Origin: Bacteroidota bacterium
Lineage (GTDB): Bacteria; Bacteroidota; Bacteroidia; NS11-12g; UBA955
DNA: 64,000 nucleotides
Direction of reading: 5' to 3'
Assembly (NCBI GenBank): GCA_947496065.1
Contig: CANMBF010000008.1
Coordinates: forward strand, 1 to 64,000
Shown here: piece by piece, positions 1 through 9,508 of the stretch
Position numbering within the stretch: the stretch's first letter is position 1
Layout of the letters: every line of letters starts with the position of its first letter
Position numbers and translations under genes: made by a program
Notes under the pieces: model-generated
What the model was told of the DNA's origin: nothing
Database searches by the model: none
Seen by the model: the letters and a program-made list of their open reading frames with translations, nothing else

Positions 1-71
1 ACTAGGCCATAGTGATAATGTTTTTCAAATAAGGTGCAAATTGATGTAGACATTAATCTAATGGAAATAAT

Positions 72-2456
72 TTATGGTGTGTTTTTTTTAAAAAGTGACT
101 TACTTTTCAACTTATTTTTAGGTTTTTTGTCTGTTGTAGGCTCCTCTCCATAACCATACCCATAGCCATTACCGTATCCATTGCCATAACCTCCTTTGAC
201 GAGATTCTCTGTACCAAAAATACCCCTCGACTTTAAACCATTAAATACCAAATAAAGATTATTGAGCTCCTTATTTATAAACAGTTGATTGAAAAATTTA
301 AGGTACTTTCTAGGCGTATGTTTGTGACGCATTATGTAAAGTGAAATATCAGCATATTTGTTTAATAATCTTGCGTCAGATACCAATCCAATGGGCGGTG
401 AATCTATTAATACATAGTCAAACTCAAGTTTTAAATCATCTATCAATTCATCTAATTTCCCATTAATTATTAATTCCTGAGGATTAGGTGGAATATTTCC
501 CGCTGGAAGTAAAAACAGATTTTCAAAATTATCAACCTTTTTTATTATTTTATCTGATTTTATTTGACCCACAAGAAAATTAGTAATGCCAGGTTCTTTG
601 TTAACATTAAGCATTGAACTAATGCGCGGCTTCCTTAAGTCAAGTTCTAATAATGCCACTTTTTTATTCGAAAGTGCTAAACTAGCTGCAAGATTAATAG
701 CGATATAGCTTTTGCCATCTCCCGAAATGGAAGATGTTAAAAGGATTGTCTTTTTATTCGTGCTGCTACCAACAAAACTAAGAGAAGTTCTTAAAGATCT
801 AAATTGCTCTGCAATGGGGGTTCGGTTACCTTCTGTAATGGCTGGAATATTTTTGGAATTGTCGAATAATATTTCCGCTAAGATCACAGATTTTGTTGCT
901 TTTTCAATATCCGATCTGAATACGATTACTGAGGTTAATTTTTCCTTTAGTAAAACAATCGCAATTGCTGATAATAGTCCGATGAATAGTGCAAAAATAT
1001 AAATACTTGTTTTGAGAGGTCGAACAGGCAACCAATAACTTTCGGCAGCATTTACCAGGCGGCTATCAGCTACAGCTGATGCGTATGATAAAGCGGTCTC
1101 TTCTCTTTTTTGTAATAAGAATGTATAAATACTATTTTTAATTGTTTGCTGTCTTCCAATGTCTAATAGATCTCGCTCCTTTTTAGGTATAGTTCTAAGC
1201 ATTGAGGAATATTTATTACTCTCACCTTGAACTTTACTCTGTCTTAGTTTCAAATTTTGCCTAAGGTTTCTAATATTTTCGAGCAGACCGGGCTTAATTT
1301 GTGCAATTTGACTTTTAATTGCAATAATTGCAGGGGAATTTTCAGCGCCTGTTTTTCTTAATTTATCGAGTTGCAATTCAGCTTCATAAAGCTTTGTCAA
1401 TAATTGCGATAGCAGCGGATCGGAAATACCCGCAGGTACTGTGCCTGCTTGGTCATTTTTATTGACAACATAATTTTCAATTTGATTCAAAACATCAAGT
1501 TGAATCATTATTTCAGCAAGTTGTTGATCATTGTTTTGCACACTGCTTAAATAGGCAGTTCCTTCAGTAGAAATATCAACAATACCCTTTTCTGTTTTGT
1601 AGTCAACAATGTCGCCTTCAATGTTAGAAAGTTCTAAAGTTACTTTTGCTAAACGTTCCTCTATAAAATCCAAAGTGTTTTTAGAAAGCAAATTCTTTTC
1701 ATTGATGGTTTCCTGATTGTAAGTTTTAATTAAATTGTTAAGAATATCCTCAGCCCTCGTTGGAGATGGGTCTGTGAAAGCTAAATTTAAAATGGTTGAT
1801 TGGTTTGAGGTAGTGTTTATACTAAGGTTTGAAATTAATCCTTTTGAAACAGCATTTACTTTTTGTAAAATAAGCAAATATTGACTATTATTTTGTGCAT
1901 CTAATAAATGATTATAATTGATTCTAAATTTTCCATAATGGGTGATAACAGGAATTTCCAATGGATATTTTTTACCTTCAAAGGAAACCACTTTTTCCTT
2001 TGGCATGTAAATGAATTTTATAAAATTTGCGGCAGGTTTTATATTTTTTGGATCTAGTGAAATAAAACTAACTGGGCATGAGGCATAGGTAAGTGCATTA
2101 TGAACCCTACCTGGTATATAAATTTGAGCATACAATCCCATTTCTATAACTACTTGATCCATTATTTTTTGAGATTTTAAAATTTCAATTTCATTTTTAA
2201 CATTTTTTTTGGGGGCCGAAACATCTAATGCTTTTAGAACCGTTTCTGTTCCGGATTCTTCGTCCTTTAAAATCAAAGTTGCATTTGCTTGATAGATGGG
2301 CGTTTGGTATTTAATATAAAAGAATGCACAAATTAGGCTAATTGATATGGTTAATAAGAAAAGTGGCCAAAATGGAAAATACATTTGTTTGATTTCACCA
2401 AATATATTGACACTCTCCTCTTGTTCAAATGGATTTTTATTTGAATTGTTATTCAT
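72..2456 (-). CDS. Wzc-like polysaccharide co-polymerase / tyrosine autokinase
   Basis: Inner-membrane protein that, in this family, controls chain length and export of capsule or exopolysaccharide and carries a fused bacterial tyrosine kinase. The 794-residue protein shows a membrane segment near 28-48, a Wzz-type periplasmic part with a long coiled coil (about 250-440), a second membrane segment near 485-505, and a kinase with Walker A SGDGKS near 577, A' motif LLELDLRKP near 603 and Walker B VLIDSPP near 686. The tail near 755-770 is a Gly-Tyr/Asn run with five tyrosines, the expected autophosphorylation cluster. It follows the Wza-like gene by 17 bases, so the two are probably co-transcribed. 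Polysaccharide genes probably continue beyond the left edge. Family call is firm; the polymer is unknown. Confidence 0.93.
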   Translation of the reverse strand: MNNNSNKNPFEQEESVNIFGEIKQMYFPFWPLFLLTISISLICAFFYIKYQTPIYQANATLILKDEESGTETVLKALDVSAPKKNVKNEIEILKSQKIMDQVVIEMGLYAQIYIPGRVHNALTYASCPVSFISLDPKNIKPAANFIKFIYMPKEKVVSFEGKKYPLEIPVITHYGKFRINYNHLLDAQNNSQYLLILQKVNAVSKGLISNLSINTTSNQSTILNLAFTDPSPTRAEDILNNLIKTYNQETINEKNLLSKNTLDFIEERLAKVTLELSNIEGDIVDYKTEKGIVDISTEGTAYLSSVQNNDQQLAEIMIQLDVLNQIENYVVNKNDQAGTVPAGISDPLLSQLLTKLYEAELQLDKLRKTGAENSPAIIAIKSQIAQIKPGLLENIRNLRQNLKLRQSKVQGESNKYSSMLRTIPKKERDLLDIGRQQTIKNSIYTFLLQKREETALSYASAVADSRLVNAAESYWLPVRPLKTSIYIFALFIGLLSAIAIVLLKEKLTSVIVFRSDIEKATKSVILAEILFDNSKNIPAITEGNRTPIAEQFRSLRTSLSFVGSSTNKKTILLTSSISGDGKSYIAINLAASLALSNKKVALLELDLRKPRISSMLNVNKEPGITNFLVGQIKSDKIIKKVDNFENLFLLPAGNIPPNPQELIINGKLDELIDDLKLEFDYVLIDSPPIGLVSDARLLNKYADISLYIMRHKHTPRKYLKFFNQLFINKELNNLYLVFNGLKSRGIFGTENLVKGGYGNGYGNGYGYGYGEEPTTDKKPKNKLKSKSLFKKNTP

Positions 2457-2475
2457 AGAAACTTTAATTTTATAT

Positions 2476-3258
2476 TTAAAAGGTTTTTGATGTTGTGTAG
2501 ATTAACAAAAGAAAGGATACTGAGGACAGAATTAAAGAAAAATTTTGTGTGAATCTAGAAACTTGAGCAGCCTTGGTTTTTGTTGACTCAATATAAATTA
2601 TATCCTGATTTTGAAGATAATAAAATTCTGTATTAAAAATCTCATTACTATTGAGACTAAATCTTTTACTGATACGCTTTCCATCCTTTTCACGGATTAA
2701 CAAAATCTTATCTCGGTTACCATATATTGTTAAATCGCCGGCCATACCTATAGCTTCCGCCAATGTAATATGTTCGTTAGGGACAATAATAACGCCTGGT
2801 TTGTTAACTTCACCCAATAAAGTAATTTTAAAATTAATGATTCTAGCAGAGACAATTGGATTGATTGCAAACTGCCTGCTTACTAATTGTTTTGTAATAG
2901 TATCGGCTAATTGAATTTTATTTAATCCTAATGCTCTTATCGACCCTAGTAATGGCAATTTAATATTACCTGAGTCATCTACTAAATACCCTGTTGCTGT
3001 TGCAGAAGTTCCTGAGCTAGATGCATTAGACACGTTAAAAATTTTATAGGTTTCTTCGTCGAGACAAAAAATTGCAATCTGCAATAAGTCACTTGACTTT
3101 ATCGTATGCTCTTTCGGATAAGGCGTGATTTTTTCTTGTGAATTATTTTCAATTGCATTAAAATAATTCAATTTTTTAACTTTTGTTGTCAGGCACGAAC
3201 TTAGCGTCGTTAAATAAAAGCAAATCAAAATGATGACTGTAAAATTATTTTTTTGCAT
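2476..3258 (-). CDS. Wza-like polysaccharide export lipoprotein
   Basis: Outer-membrane export protein of the Wza/poly_export family, partner of the downstream Wzc-like kinase. The N-terminus is a lipoprotein signal with an LSSC lipobox (Cys 22), followed by a poly_export domain (about 50-140, starting at the SSDLLQIAIF stretch) and an SLBB-type domain (about 148-225, with LGEVNKPG). A hydrophobic segment near 238-255 closes the protein; in Wza the C-terminus crosses the outer membrane as a helix. At 260 residues it is shorter than E. coli Wza (about 380) but normal for Bacteroidota homologues. It follows a 175-base leader downstream of the UpxY-like gene. Confidence 0.92.
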   Translation of the reverse strand: MQKNNFTVIILICFYLTTLSSCLTTKVKKLNYFNAIENNSQEKITPYPKEHTIKSSDLLQIAIFCLDEETYKIFNVSNASSSGTSATATGYLVDDSGNIKLPLLGSIRALGLNKIQLADTITKQLVSRQFAINPIVSARIINFKITLLGEVNKPGVIIVPNEHITLAEAIGMAGDLTIYGNRDKILLIREKDGKRISKRFSLNSNEIFNTEFYYLQNQDIIYIESTKTKAAQVSRFTQNFSLILSSVSFLLLIYTTSKTF

Positions 3259-3400
3259 GGAAATATTAATTTTTATGGTTGAGATGAAGAAGTGATGATT
3301 TTAGTTGATTCAAAAGACGAATAGCACGTTTAGAAAACTTAAAAATAAATTTGGTTTTTACAAAGCTTCGCTCTCGTTAGTCACATGATGTCCTAAAGCC

Positions 3401-3426
3401 CAAAACTAAAATAAGTTGCAAAAATA
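3401..3426 (-). promoter_or_regulatory. Two TAnnTTTG -7 boxes upstream of the Wza-like gene
   Basis: On the minus strand TATTTTTG (3426-3419) and TAGTTTTG (3408-3401) match the Bacteroidota -7 consensus, about 150 bases before the Wza-like start. I see no good -33 TTG for either. The 3259-3433 gap holds no gene. If used, these boxes would give the export genes a long untranslated leader, the kind of region on which UpxY-type antiterminators act. Confidence 0.45.
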
Positions 3427-3433
3427 ATGGAAA

Positions 3434-3955
3434 TTATTGTTGTTTTGTTGTTTTTACTACAAAACTTAGAGGGAGGTTGACCTCCAAAGCACTCCCCAAT
3501 GCCTCAACAGTTACAACTATGCGTTGTTTTCCTTTGACTAACAACAACTTAGCCACCAATCCAGTGAAAGGACCTTGCGTTACTAAAACATCTTCACCAG
3601 CTTCAAAATCAACATTTTCTATTGGCGAAACCGCACTTGAACCGTGCATTAATATTTTTAAATTCTCTATTTCTTGGTCTTTTATGATGGCTGGCTGACC
3701 AATGTACTTTAATATGCCTAAAGCACCTTTTGCCTCTAATGATTCAAATAATTTAGATTGTTCACTATTAACGAAAACAAAGGAAGAAATTAGAGGAGTG
3801 GAAATTTTTTTCTTTCTATCACTCCATAAACGCACACTTTCTATTAATGGCAGAAATGTATCATAACCCATCAAAATTAAGCGTTCACAAACTTTTTTTT
3901 CGGCATTTGGCCTTGTATAAATAGCGTACCAGTGAACCTCTTTAATCAAAATCAA
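3434..3955 (-). CDS. UpxY/NusG-like transcription antiterminator
   Basis: Specialised NusG paralogue (UpxY/RfaH group) that keeps RNA polymerase elongating through long surface-polysaccharide operons. The 173 residues hold an NGN domain (about 5-105, opening with HWYAIYTRPNAEKKV, typical of the family) and a C-terminal KOW domain (about 120-165, GEDVLVTQGPFTGL). It sits directly upstream of the Wza-like and Wzc-like genes, the usual place for UpxY. It starts 3 bases after the queuosine transporter gene, so it may also be read from that gene's transcript. Function is inferred from family and position. Confidence 0.88.
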   Translation of the reverse strand: MILIKEVHWYAIYTRPNAEKKVCERLILMGYDTFLPLIESVRLWSDRKKKISTPLISSFVFVNSEQSKLFESLEAKGALGILKYIGQPAIIKDQEIENLKILMHGSSAVSPIENVDFEAGEDVLVTQGPFTGLVAKLLLVKGKQRIVVTVEALGSALEVNLPLSFVVKTTKQQ

Positions 3956-3958
3956 CCA

Positions 3959-4732
3959 TTAGTTATCGTAGGACCCATCAGCCTCTTTCATCATTTGATT
4001 AGAAAGCTCCTTGCCCAAATATTTGTCTATCATATTATGTATAACATAAAGCAATGGCGTAACAGCCAAACTGATTACTAATTTATAAATGTAATTCATC
4101 ACACCGATTGCCAATACTTGATTCATGCTCCAATTGCTCCCAATATAAAATGCAATAAACAGTACAATAAAACTATCGATTAATTGAGACACTAATGTCG
4201 ATCCTGTGCTTCTAAGCCATAACATTTTATCACCAGATTTAGATTTCAAATAATGAAAAACTTTCACATCTATTAATTGGCCAATTAAAAATGCTACCAA
4301 TGACCCTAATATGATCCACATACCTTGCCCGAAAACGGCATGATAGGCTGCTTGCATATTATCAATTTGTTTATGACTGCCACTCTTAATCCACCATTCA
4401 GCAGGATTAGCACCTATTGCCATGAAAACAACAATGAAAGCATAGGCAATCATAATGGCGGCCAAATAACTCAATAATTTTACACCTTTCTTGCCATAGT
4501 ATTCATTAATAATATCGGTCATTATAAATACCACTGGCCAAATAATAACACCACATGTGAGTTCAAAAGACAAATGTTCGAAACCTAGTATGTCTATATC
4601 AAACTTTGTAAATCCTAAAGTATTCTCAAGCGAGAATATTTTAGCACCAATAAACTCGGCCACAATTGCATTCGTAATAAAAAATGCTCCTAAAATTATA
4701 AATAATTTTGTTCTTTTATCGTTTTTATACAT
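3959..4732 (-). CDS. Queuosine precursor transporter (YhhQ/VUT family)
   Basis: Inner-membrane protein of the VUT/ECF-related YhhQ family, which imports queuosine precursors for tRNA modification. The 257 residues contain about six hydrophobic helices and the family's conserved stretch FIMTDIINEYYGKK near 90, followed by a central loop and a polar helix pair with QLIDSFIV near 175. It is slightly longer than E. coli YhhQ (about 220) because of a longer C-terminal tail. It begins immediately after the stop of the metallo-hydrolase gene and ends 3 bases before the UpxY-like gene, so these three genes look co-transcribed. Confidence 0.88.
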   Translation of the reverse strand: MYKNDKRTKLFIILGAFFITNAIVAEFIGAKIFSLENTLGFTKFDIDILGFEHLSFELTCGVIIWPVVFIMTDIINEYYGKKGVKLLSYLAAIMIAYAFIVVFMAIGANPAEWWIKSGSHKQIDNMQAAYHAVFGQGMWIILGSLVAFLIGQLIDVKVFHYLKSKSGDKMLWLRSTGSTLVSQLIDSFIVLFIAFYIGSNWSMNQVLAIGVMNYIYKLVISLAVTPLLYVIHNMIDKYLGKELSNQMMKEADGSYDN

Positions 4733-6139
4733 CTAATTTAAATTAATTTCATCCCCCATTTCTGGAATCACAATGTTACTAAAACCTACTTCGTTCAATT
4801 TTTCCGACCAACGCAATTGTGTTTCATAATCACCATGCACTAGAATCATTTGCTTTACTTTAGCTGCATTCTGGCAACTCAAATATTCAAGCATTTCATT
4901 ATAATCGGCATGTGCACTGTAATTTTCCATACTTTCAATCATAGCATTCACTTTAAATACTTCTCCAAAAATTCTTACTTCAGGATCGCCCGCTTTTAAT
5001 CTACCTGCTAAGGAATCTGGGGACGCATAACCCACTAGTAAAATAGTATTTCGCGCATTTTCAACATTGTTTTTAATATGATGCTTAACCCTACCTGCTT
5101 CTGCCATTCCACTAGCACTTATAATGATGCATGGTTTTTTTGAATCGTTGATTTTTTTTGATTCTTCAGCAGACTTTACATAATGTAAATTTGGAAACTC
5201 AAATGGATTTCCATCCTTGCTAATATATTTTAAAATTTCTTGATTGAAATATTCTTGATGGGCAGCCATCACCTGGGTAGCCTTTGTTGATAAAGGACTG
5301 TCGACATAAACATCTATCACAGGAAGTTTTCCTGCATTTGATAATTGATCGAGTGAATAAATAATCTCTTGTGTTCTATCTATGCTAAAAGCAGGGATAA
5401 TGACTTTTCCATTATTTTCAACACAAGTTTTTTGAATGATGCTTAACAATTGCGCCTCAACATCCTCTTGTTTTGCATGCAACCTATCGCCATAAGTACT
5501 TTCACAAATAATATAATCGGCTTGTGGAAAAGGCAATGGACCATTTAAAATGGCATCATTTTTTCTGCCAATATCTCCAGTAAATGTTAAATTAACAATT
5601 TCTCCATTTGCTTTTTTCAACGCAAGATTTAGGGATACACTGCCTAAAATATGTCCACTTTCTGCGGTTGTTACGCTTACTTCATCATCAATAACAAATT
5701 TGGCATTCAATGGTATTTCTACCAATTTATTAATGGCTTTAGTGGCATCTTCAGCCAAATACAAGGGTTCAAGGATAGGCTGATGTTTTTCTCTTTTGCG
5801 TTTATTAATATATTTTAAATCACTCTCTTGAATATGAGCACTGTCTAGAAGCATTATTTCGCAAAGGTCTATAGTACCACTCGTGGCATAAATCTTACCA
5901 TTAAAACCATCCTTAATAAGCTTAGGCAATAAACCCGTATGATCAATATGCGCATGCGACAATATAATATAATCAATGGATGAAGGTTCGAATCCCCAAT
6001 GACGGTTGAGTATATTTCCATCTTGGCCCATTCCTTGAAATAAGCCACAATCTAATAAAATTTGCTTACCCTTATCTGTGGTGATTAAATGTTTAGAGCC
6101 CGTAACCGTTCTTGCCGCCCCCCAAATTGTCAACTTCAT
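4733..6139 (-). CDS. Beta-CASP metallo-beta-lactamase hydrolase (RNA-processing type)
   Basis: Metal-dependent hydrolase with a metallo-beta-lactamase core, beta-CASP insert and RNA-specificity motif, as in the CPSF73-like YSH1 group; the likely substrate is RNA but is not proven. Visible motifs: HAHIDHTG with HxHxDH at 62-67, a distal SGHILG histidine, an FTGDIG aspartate, SASGMAEAGR near 340 and a late HADY/VHGDY pair. The ATG at 6139 is preferred over an in-frame ATG at 6151, because the latter lies inside a TAnnTTTG box (6152-6145). The protein is then 468 residues, normal for the family. Confidence 0.9.
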   Translation of the reverse strand: MKLTIWGAARTVTGSKHLITTDKGKQILLDCGLFQGMGQDGNILNRHWGFEPSSIDYIILSHAHIDHTGLLPKLIKDGFNGKIYATSGTIDLCEIMLLDSAHIQESDLKYINKRKREKHQPILEPLYLAEDATKAINKLVEIPLNAKFVIDDEVSVTTAESGHILGSVSLNLALKKANGEIVNLTFTGDIGRKNDAILNGPLPFPQADYIICESTYGDRLHAKQEDVEAQLLSIIQKTCVENNGKVIIPAFSIDRTQEIIYSLDQLSNAGKLPVIDVYVDSPLSTKATQVMAAHQEYFNQEILKYISKDGNPFEFPNLHYVKSAEESKKINDSKKPCIIISASGMAEAGRVKHHIKNNVENARNTILLVGYASPDSLAGRLKAGDPEVRIFGEVFKVNAMIESMENYSAHADYNEMLEYLSCQNAAKVKQMILVHGDYETQLRWSEKLNEVGFSNIVIPEMGDEINLN

Positions 6140-6144
6140 GCTAG

Positions 6145-6152
6145 CAAACATA
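6145..6152 (-). promoter_or_regulatory. -7 box of the beta-CASP hydrolase gene
   Basis: TATGTTTG on the minus strand fits TAnnTTTG and lies 5 bases before the chosen ATG at 6139, giving an almost leaderless transcript. No clear -33 TTG is seen at 19-21 bases. Confidence 0.55.
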
Positions 6153-6219
6153 AGGTTTTTGGCTTGAAATTATGAATGAATTTATTTACTTTTTTTTAAA
6201 ATAATCTGAACTGTTATCC

Positions 6220-7854
6220 TTAATTAAATTTTGGCCTACCTGCCGAATAGGTTTTTAAAATTTTGGACTTCAAAACTTGATTTTGTGAACATTCTAATAA
6301 ATTCTGATCAAGCAGCACAAAGTCTGCATCCTTTCCAATTTCGATGCTGCCTTTCCTGTGCTCTAATCTGCAAGCCTTCGCCGCCCAAATGGTCATTCCT
6401 TTCAATGCCTCAATAGGTGTTAACTTTTCATTTAAAAGAAATGGTAACATATCCCCATCATTGGCATTTTTACGATAAACGGCACTGTAAAATGTAAATA
6501 AAGGATTTAAATATTCAACTGGGAAATCGGTTCCTAAAGGCAGATAGCCATTTTGACTAAGTAGCGAATGGTAGGCATAAGCACCATGCATCCGATTTTC
6601 ACAGATGCGGTCTTTTACCCAAGGTCCATCGCTTGTAGCATGCGTTGGCTGTACTGAAGGTATAATGCTATAGTTAGAAAATAAATTCATATCATTCATA
6701 TCAATGATTTGCGCATGTTCTATTCTCCAACGTTTATCGTTTTTACCTTTTAAATATTTGCCATAAACTTTTGCAATTAGATAATTCGCAGAATCACCAA
6801 TACAATGCGTATTAACTTGGTATTTTGTAGTTGAACTAATATCAGAACACCATTTATCAAAGTAATATGGAGTATTCAATAACATTCCATTGTGATTTTC
6901 TCGATCGCAATAAGGTTGTTTTAACTTGGCACCACGACTACCTAGCGCACCATCTGCAAACAATTTAAAACTACATATTTTAGAATGATTATTTTCAAGA
7001 ATCCCTTTAGTTTGTGCATATTTCAAACCTTTATCATTTGGATTCAACATCATATAAAGGTAAATATTTAAGGTGTTTGTTTGCCCCAAGGAATCTAAAA
7101 ACAAACAAGTTTCTATATCGAGTCCGGCATCTGCAAGGGTTGTTAGACCGAGTGAATAACATTCCTTTTCTGCAAGCTTAAGGCTATTGATTAAATCTGA
7201 ATTAGAAGGTATGCTAACAAATTTTTCAACAAGGTCGACTGCATTATCAATTAAAAGACCCGTGAGTTTTCCATTTTTAAGCATCAACTCGCCACCATTT
7301 ACTTTTGTAAGTTCATTTATACCTGCTAGGCTTAGCGCTTTTTGATTGCAAATGGCAGCATGCCCATCTATTCTTTTAAGAACAACGGGTTTATTTGGAA
7401 ACATTTTATTTAAAAGATCATTGCTTGGAAATGCTGTATTGATCCAATCATTTTGGTCCCATCCCCTTCCCGTAAGCCAACTTGAATGACTATTGATATT
7501 AAAAGTATCCAGTTTTTGTAAAACCTCCTCCCAACTTTTGGTGCCAACTAAATTACAACTTAACAAGGTTTTAGCGTAACCATAAAAATGGCAATGGGCA
7601 TCTATAAATCCAGGGTATAGAAAGTTGTTTTGTAAATCAATTTTATTAGGGTCTAAACAATCGTATTTTTTTAAAATACTGCTATCTCCTACCGCAATAA
7701 CTTTTCCTTTATCCACGATAACAACAGTTGCAAATGTTAGACTATCATCCATGGTCACTACATGACCATTAAATAAAATTAGTTCTACTTTCTTTTTACT
7801 GTTTGAAGTACAAGCTATTGATATGAAAATTACAATTGATAAAATTAAGCGCAT
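6220..7854 (-). CDS. Amidohydrolase family 3 lipoprotein (YtcJ-like)
   Basis: Exported metal-dependent amidohydrolase of the YtcJ/amidohydrolase_3 group; the substrate cannot be told from sequence. The N-terminus is a lipoprotein signal ending in SIAC (Cys 15). The metal-binding IDAHCHFYG motif is near 85-92, followed by an FADGALGSRGA stretch near 300, a THCIGDSAN histidine near 350, an RIEHAQ histidine near 373 and a GTDFPVE aspartate near 445. At 544 residues the length is normal. It stands 80 bases downstream of the beta-CASP gene's divergent neighbour region on the same strand and diverges from cca. Confidence 0.87.
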   Translation of the reverse strand: MRLILSIVIFISIACTSNSKKKVELILFNGHVVTMDDSLTFATVVIVDKGKVIAVGDSSILKKYDCLDPNKIDLQNNFLYPGFIDAHCHFYGYAKTLLSCNLVGTKSWEEVLQKLDTFNINSHSSWLTGRGWDQNDWINTAFPSNDLLNKMFPNKPVVLKRIDGHAAICNQKALSLAGINELTKVNGGELMLKNGKLTGLLIDNAVDLVEKFVSIPSNSDLINSLKLAEKECYSLGLTTLADAGLDIETCLFLDSLGQTNTLNIYLYMMLNPNDKGLKYAQTKGILENNHSKICSFKLFADGALGSRGAKLKQPYCDRENHNGMLLNTPYYFDKWCSDISSTTKYQVNTHCIGDSANYLIAKVYGKYLKGKNDKRWRIEHAQIIDMNDMNLFSNYSIIPSVQPTHATSDGPWVKDRICENRMHGAYAYHSLLSQNGYLPLGTDFPVEYLNPLFTFYSAVYRKNANDGDMLPFLLNEKLTPIEALKGMTIWAAKACRLEHRKGSIEIGKDADFVLLDQNLLECSQNQVLKSKILKTYSAGRPKFN

Positions 7855-8044
7855 TTTTAATAATTAATACATTACAACTTTTTTCCAAATATCTGTTCTG
7901 CCGATGGCCCGAATACCAATATGCGTAAGCATTTAAATAATTTTATCATTAGGCAATAATAAATAAGGTATCATGAAAATCAAAAATAAGTTTGTAATTA
8001 TTTTCTTATAGCAAATTAAAGAACAGGCATTCCTAAAAAAAACA

Positions 8045-8052
8045 TAGTTTTG
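8045..8052 (+). promoter_or_regulatory. -7 box of cca
   Basis: TAGTTTTG fits TAnnTTTG, 4 bases before the cca ATG at 8057. The 7855-8056 gap between the divergent amidohydrolase and cca holds nothing else I recognise. Confidence 0.55.
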
Positions 8053-8056
8053 CGAC

Positions 8057-9490
8057 ATGTTATTACCTGAGCATAATGCCTTAGATCAATATGCGTCAAT
8101 TTTCAAGAAAATTGGCGGTATGGCTGATGCATTGAACTTAGAAATTTATTTAATTGGAGGCTTTGTAAGAGATATTTTTCTACAGAGGGAAAGTAAAGAT
8201 ATTGATATTGTGGTTATTGGCAAAGGCATTGATTTTGCAAAAAAGGTTGCGCAAATATTGCCCAATAGCAAATTCTCCTTTTTTGAAAACTTTGGAACAG
8301 CACAAGTTATATATGAGGATTTGATCTTAGAATTTGTTGGCGCGCGCAAAGAAAGTTATCAAAGCAATAGCAGAAAACCATACGTAGAAGCGGGAACCAT
8401 TCAAGACGACCAAGAAAGGCGTGACTTGACCATTAATGCCTTAAGTATTGGACTGAATAGCCATAACTATGGAAAGGTAATTGATCCTTTTAATGGCTTG
8501 GAAGATTTGGACCATCAAATTATTCGTACCCCAATGGATGCTGATACCACATTTAGCGACGATCCATTGCGGATGTTGCGTGCCATCCGATTTGCAACAC
8601 AGCTAGGATTTAAAATTGAAGAAAAAACTTTCGAAGGTATTGAGCGTAATAAGGAAAGAATCAAAATCATTTCACAAGAGAGAATTACCGATGAGTTAAA
8701 CAAAATCATACTTTCTCCCGTTCCATCTATTGGATTTGAATATTTATTCGATACCGGCTTATTGGCATTAATTTTTCCAGAAATGGTCAAATTATATGGC
8801 GTTGAAACAATTAATACTAATTCGCATAAAGATAATTTTTATCATACTATACAAGTGATCGACAACTTATGCCGGCTTAGTAATGATTTATGGTTAAGGT
8901 GGGCTGCCATTTTACACGATATTGCAAAACCTGCAACAAAGCGTTTTGAACCCGGCATTGGATGGACATTTCATGGGCATGAGGATAAAGGCAGCAGAAT
9001 GGTAAAGCCAATCTTTACGAGATTAAAATTACCGCTAAATGAAAAAATGAAATTTGTCGAGAAACTCGTTTTATTGCATTTAAGGCCCATTGTGCTCTCG
9101 CAGAATATTGTAACGGATAGTGCCATTAGAAGAGTAATGGTTGAAGCTGGCGAAGATATTGATGCCTTGATGATGTTATGTCGGAGCGACATTACTAGTA
9201 AAAATGAGAAAAAAGTTGAACGCATAAAACAAAATTTTTATTTGGTTGAGGCAAAAATGAAACTGGTTGCTGAAAAGGATAATCTTCGCAACTGGCAGCC
9301 ACCAATTAATGGCAATGACATCTTAAATTTATTCATTATTGAAAAGCCTCAGCAAATTGGCCTTTTAAAAAATGCTGTGAGAGAAGCCATTCTTGACGAT
9401 CAAATCAATGATGAGTTTGAGGCTTGTATAGAATTTCTAAAAGAATTTGCATTCAGTATGGGTATAAAAGAAAAAACTCTCGAAAATTAA
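8057..9490 (+). CDS. cca: CCA tRNA nucleotidyltransferase with HD domain
   Basis: Adds or repairs the 3'-CCA end of tRNAs. The 477-residue protein has the class II nucleotidyltransferase core at its N-terminus: LIGGFVRD near 31-38, the DIDIV metal-binding acidic pair near 49-53 and RRDLTINAL near 118-126. The RNA-binding helical region follows (FSDDPLRMLRAIRFA near 168-183). A C-terminal HD phosphohydrolase domain is shown by HDIAKP near 288 and a GHEDKG histidine near 310. The ATG is 4 bases downstream of a -7 box. It heads a plus-strand run with the next two genes. Confidence 0.93.
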   Translation: MLLPEHNALDQYASIFKKIGGMADALNLEIYLIGGFVRDIFLQRESKDIDIVVIGKGIDFAKKVAQILPNSKFSFFENFGTAQVIYEDLILEFVGARKESYQSNSRKPYVEAGTIQDDQERRDLTINALSIGLNSHNYGKVIDPFNGLEDLDHQIIRTPMDADTTFSDDPLRMLRAIRFATQLGFKIEEKTFEGIERNKERIKIISQERITDELNKIILSPVPSIGFEYLFDTGLLALIFPEMVKLYGVETINTNSHKDNFYHTIQVIDNLCRLSNDLWLRWAAILHDIAKPATKRFEPGIGWTFHGHEDKGSRMVKPIFTRLKLPLNEKMKFVEKLVLLHLRPIVLSQNIVTDSAIRRVMVEAGEDIDALMMLCRSDITSKNEKKVERIKQNFYLVEAKMKLVAEKDNLRNWQPPINGNDILNLFIIEKPQQIGLLKNAVREAILDDQINDEFEACIEFLKEFAFSMGIKEKTLEN

Positions 9491-9492
9491 TT

Positions 9493-9500
9493 TATTTTTG
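9493..9500 (+). promoter_or_regulatory. -7 box upstream of the pRiA4b ORF-3-like gene
   Basis: TATTTTTG, starting 3 bases past the cca stop and ending 8 bases before the ATG at 9509, fits TAnnTTTG and suggests the gene has its own promoter. Confidence 0.5.
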
Positions 9501-9508
9501 CCTAAGAT

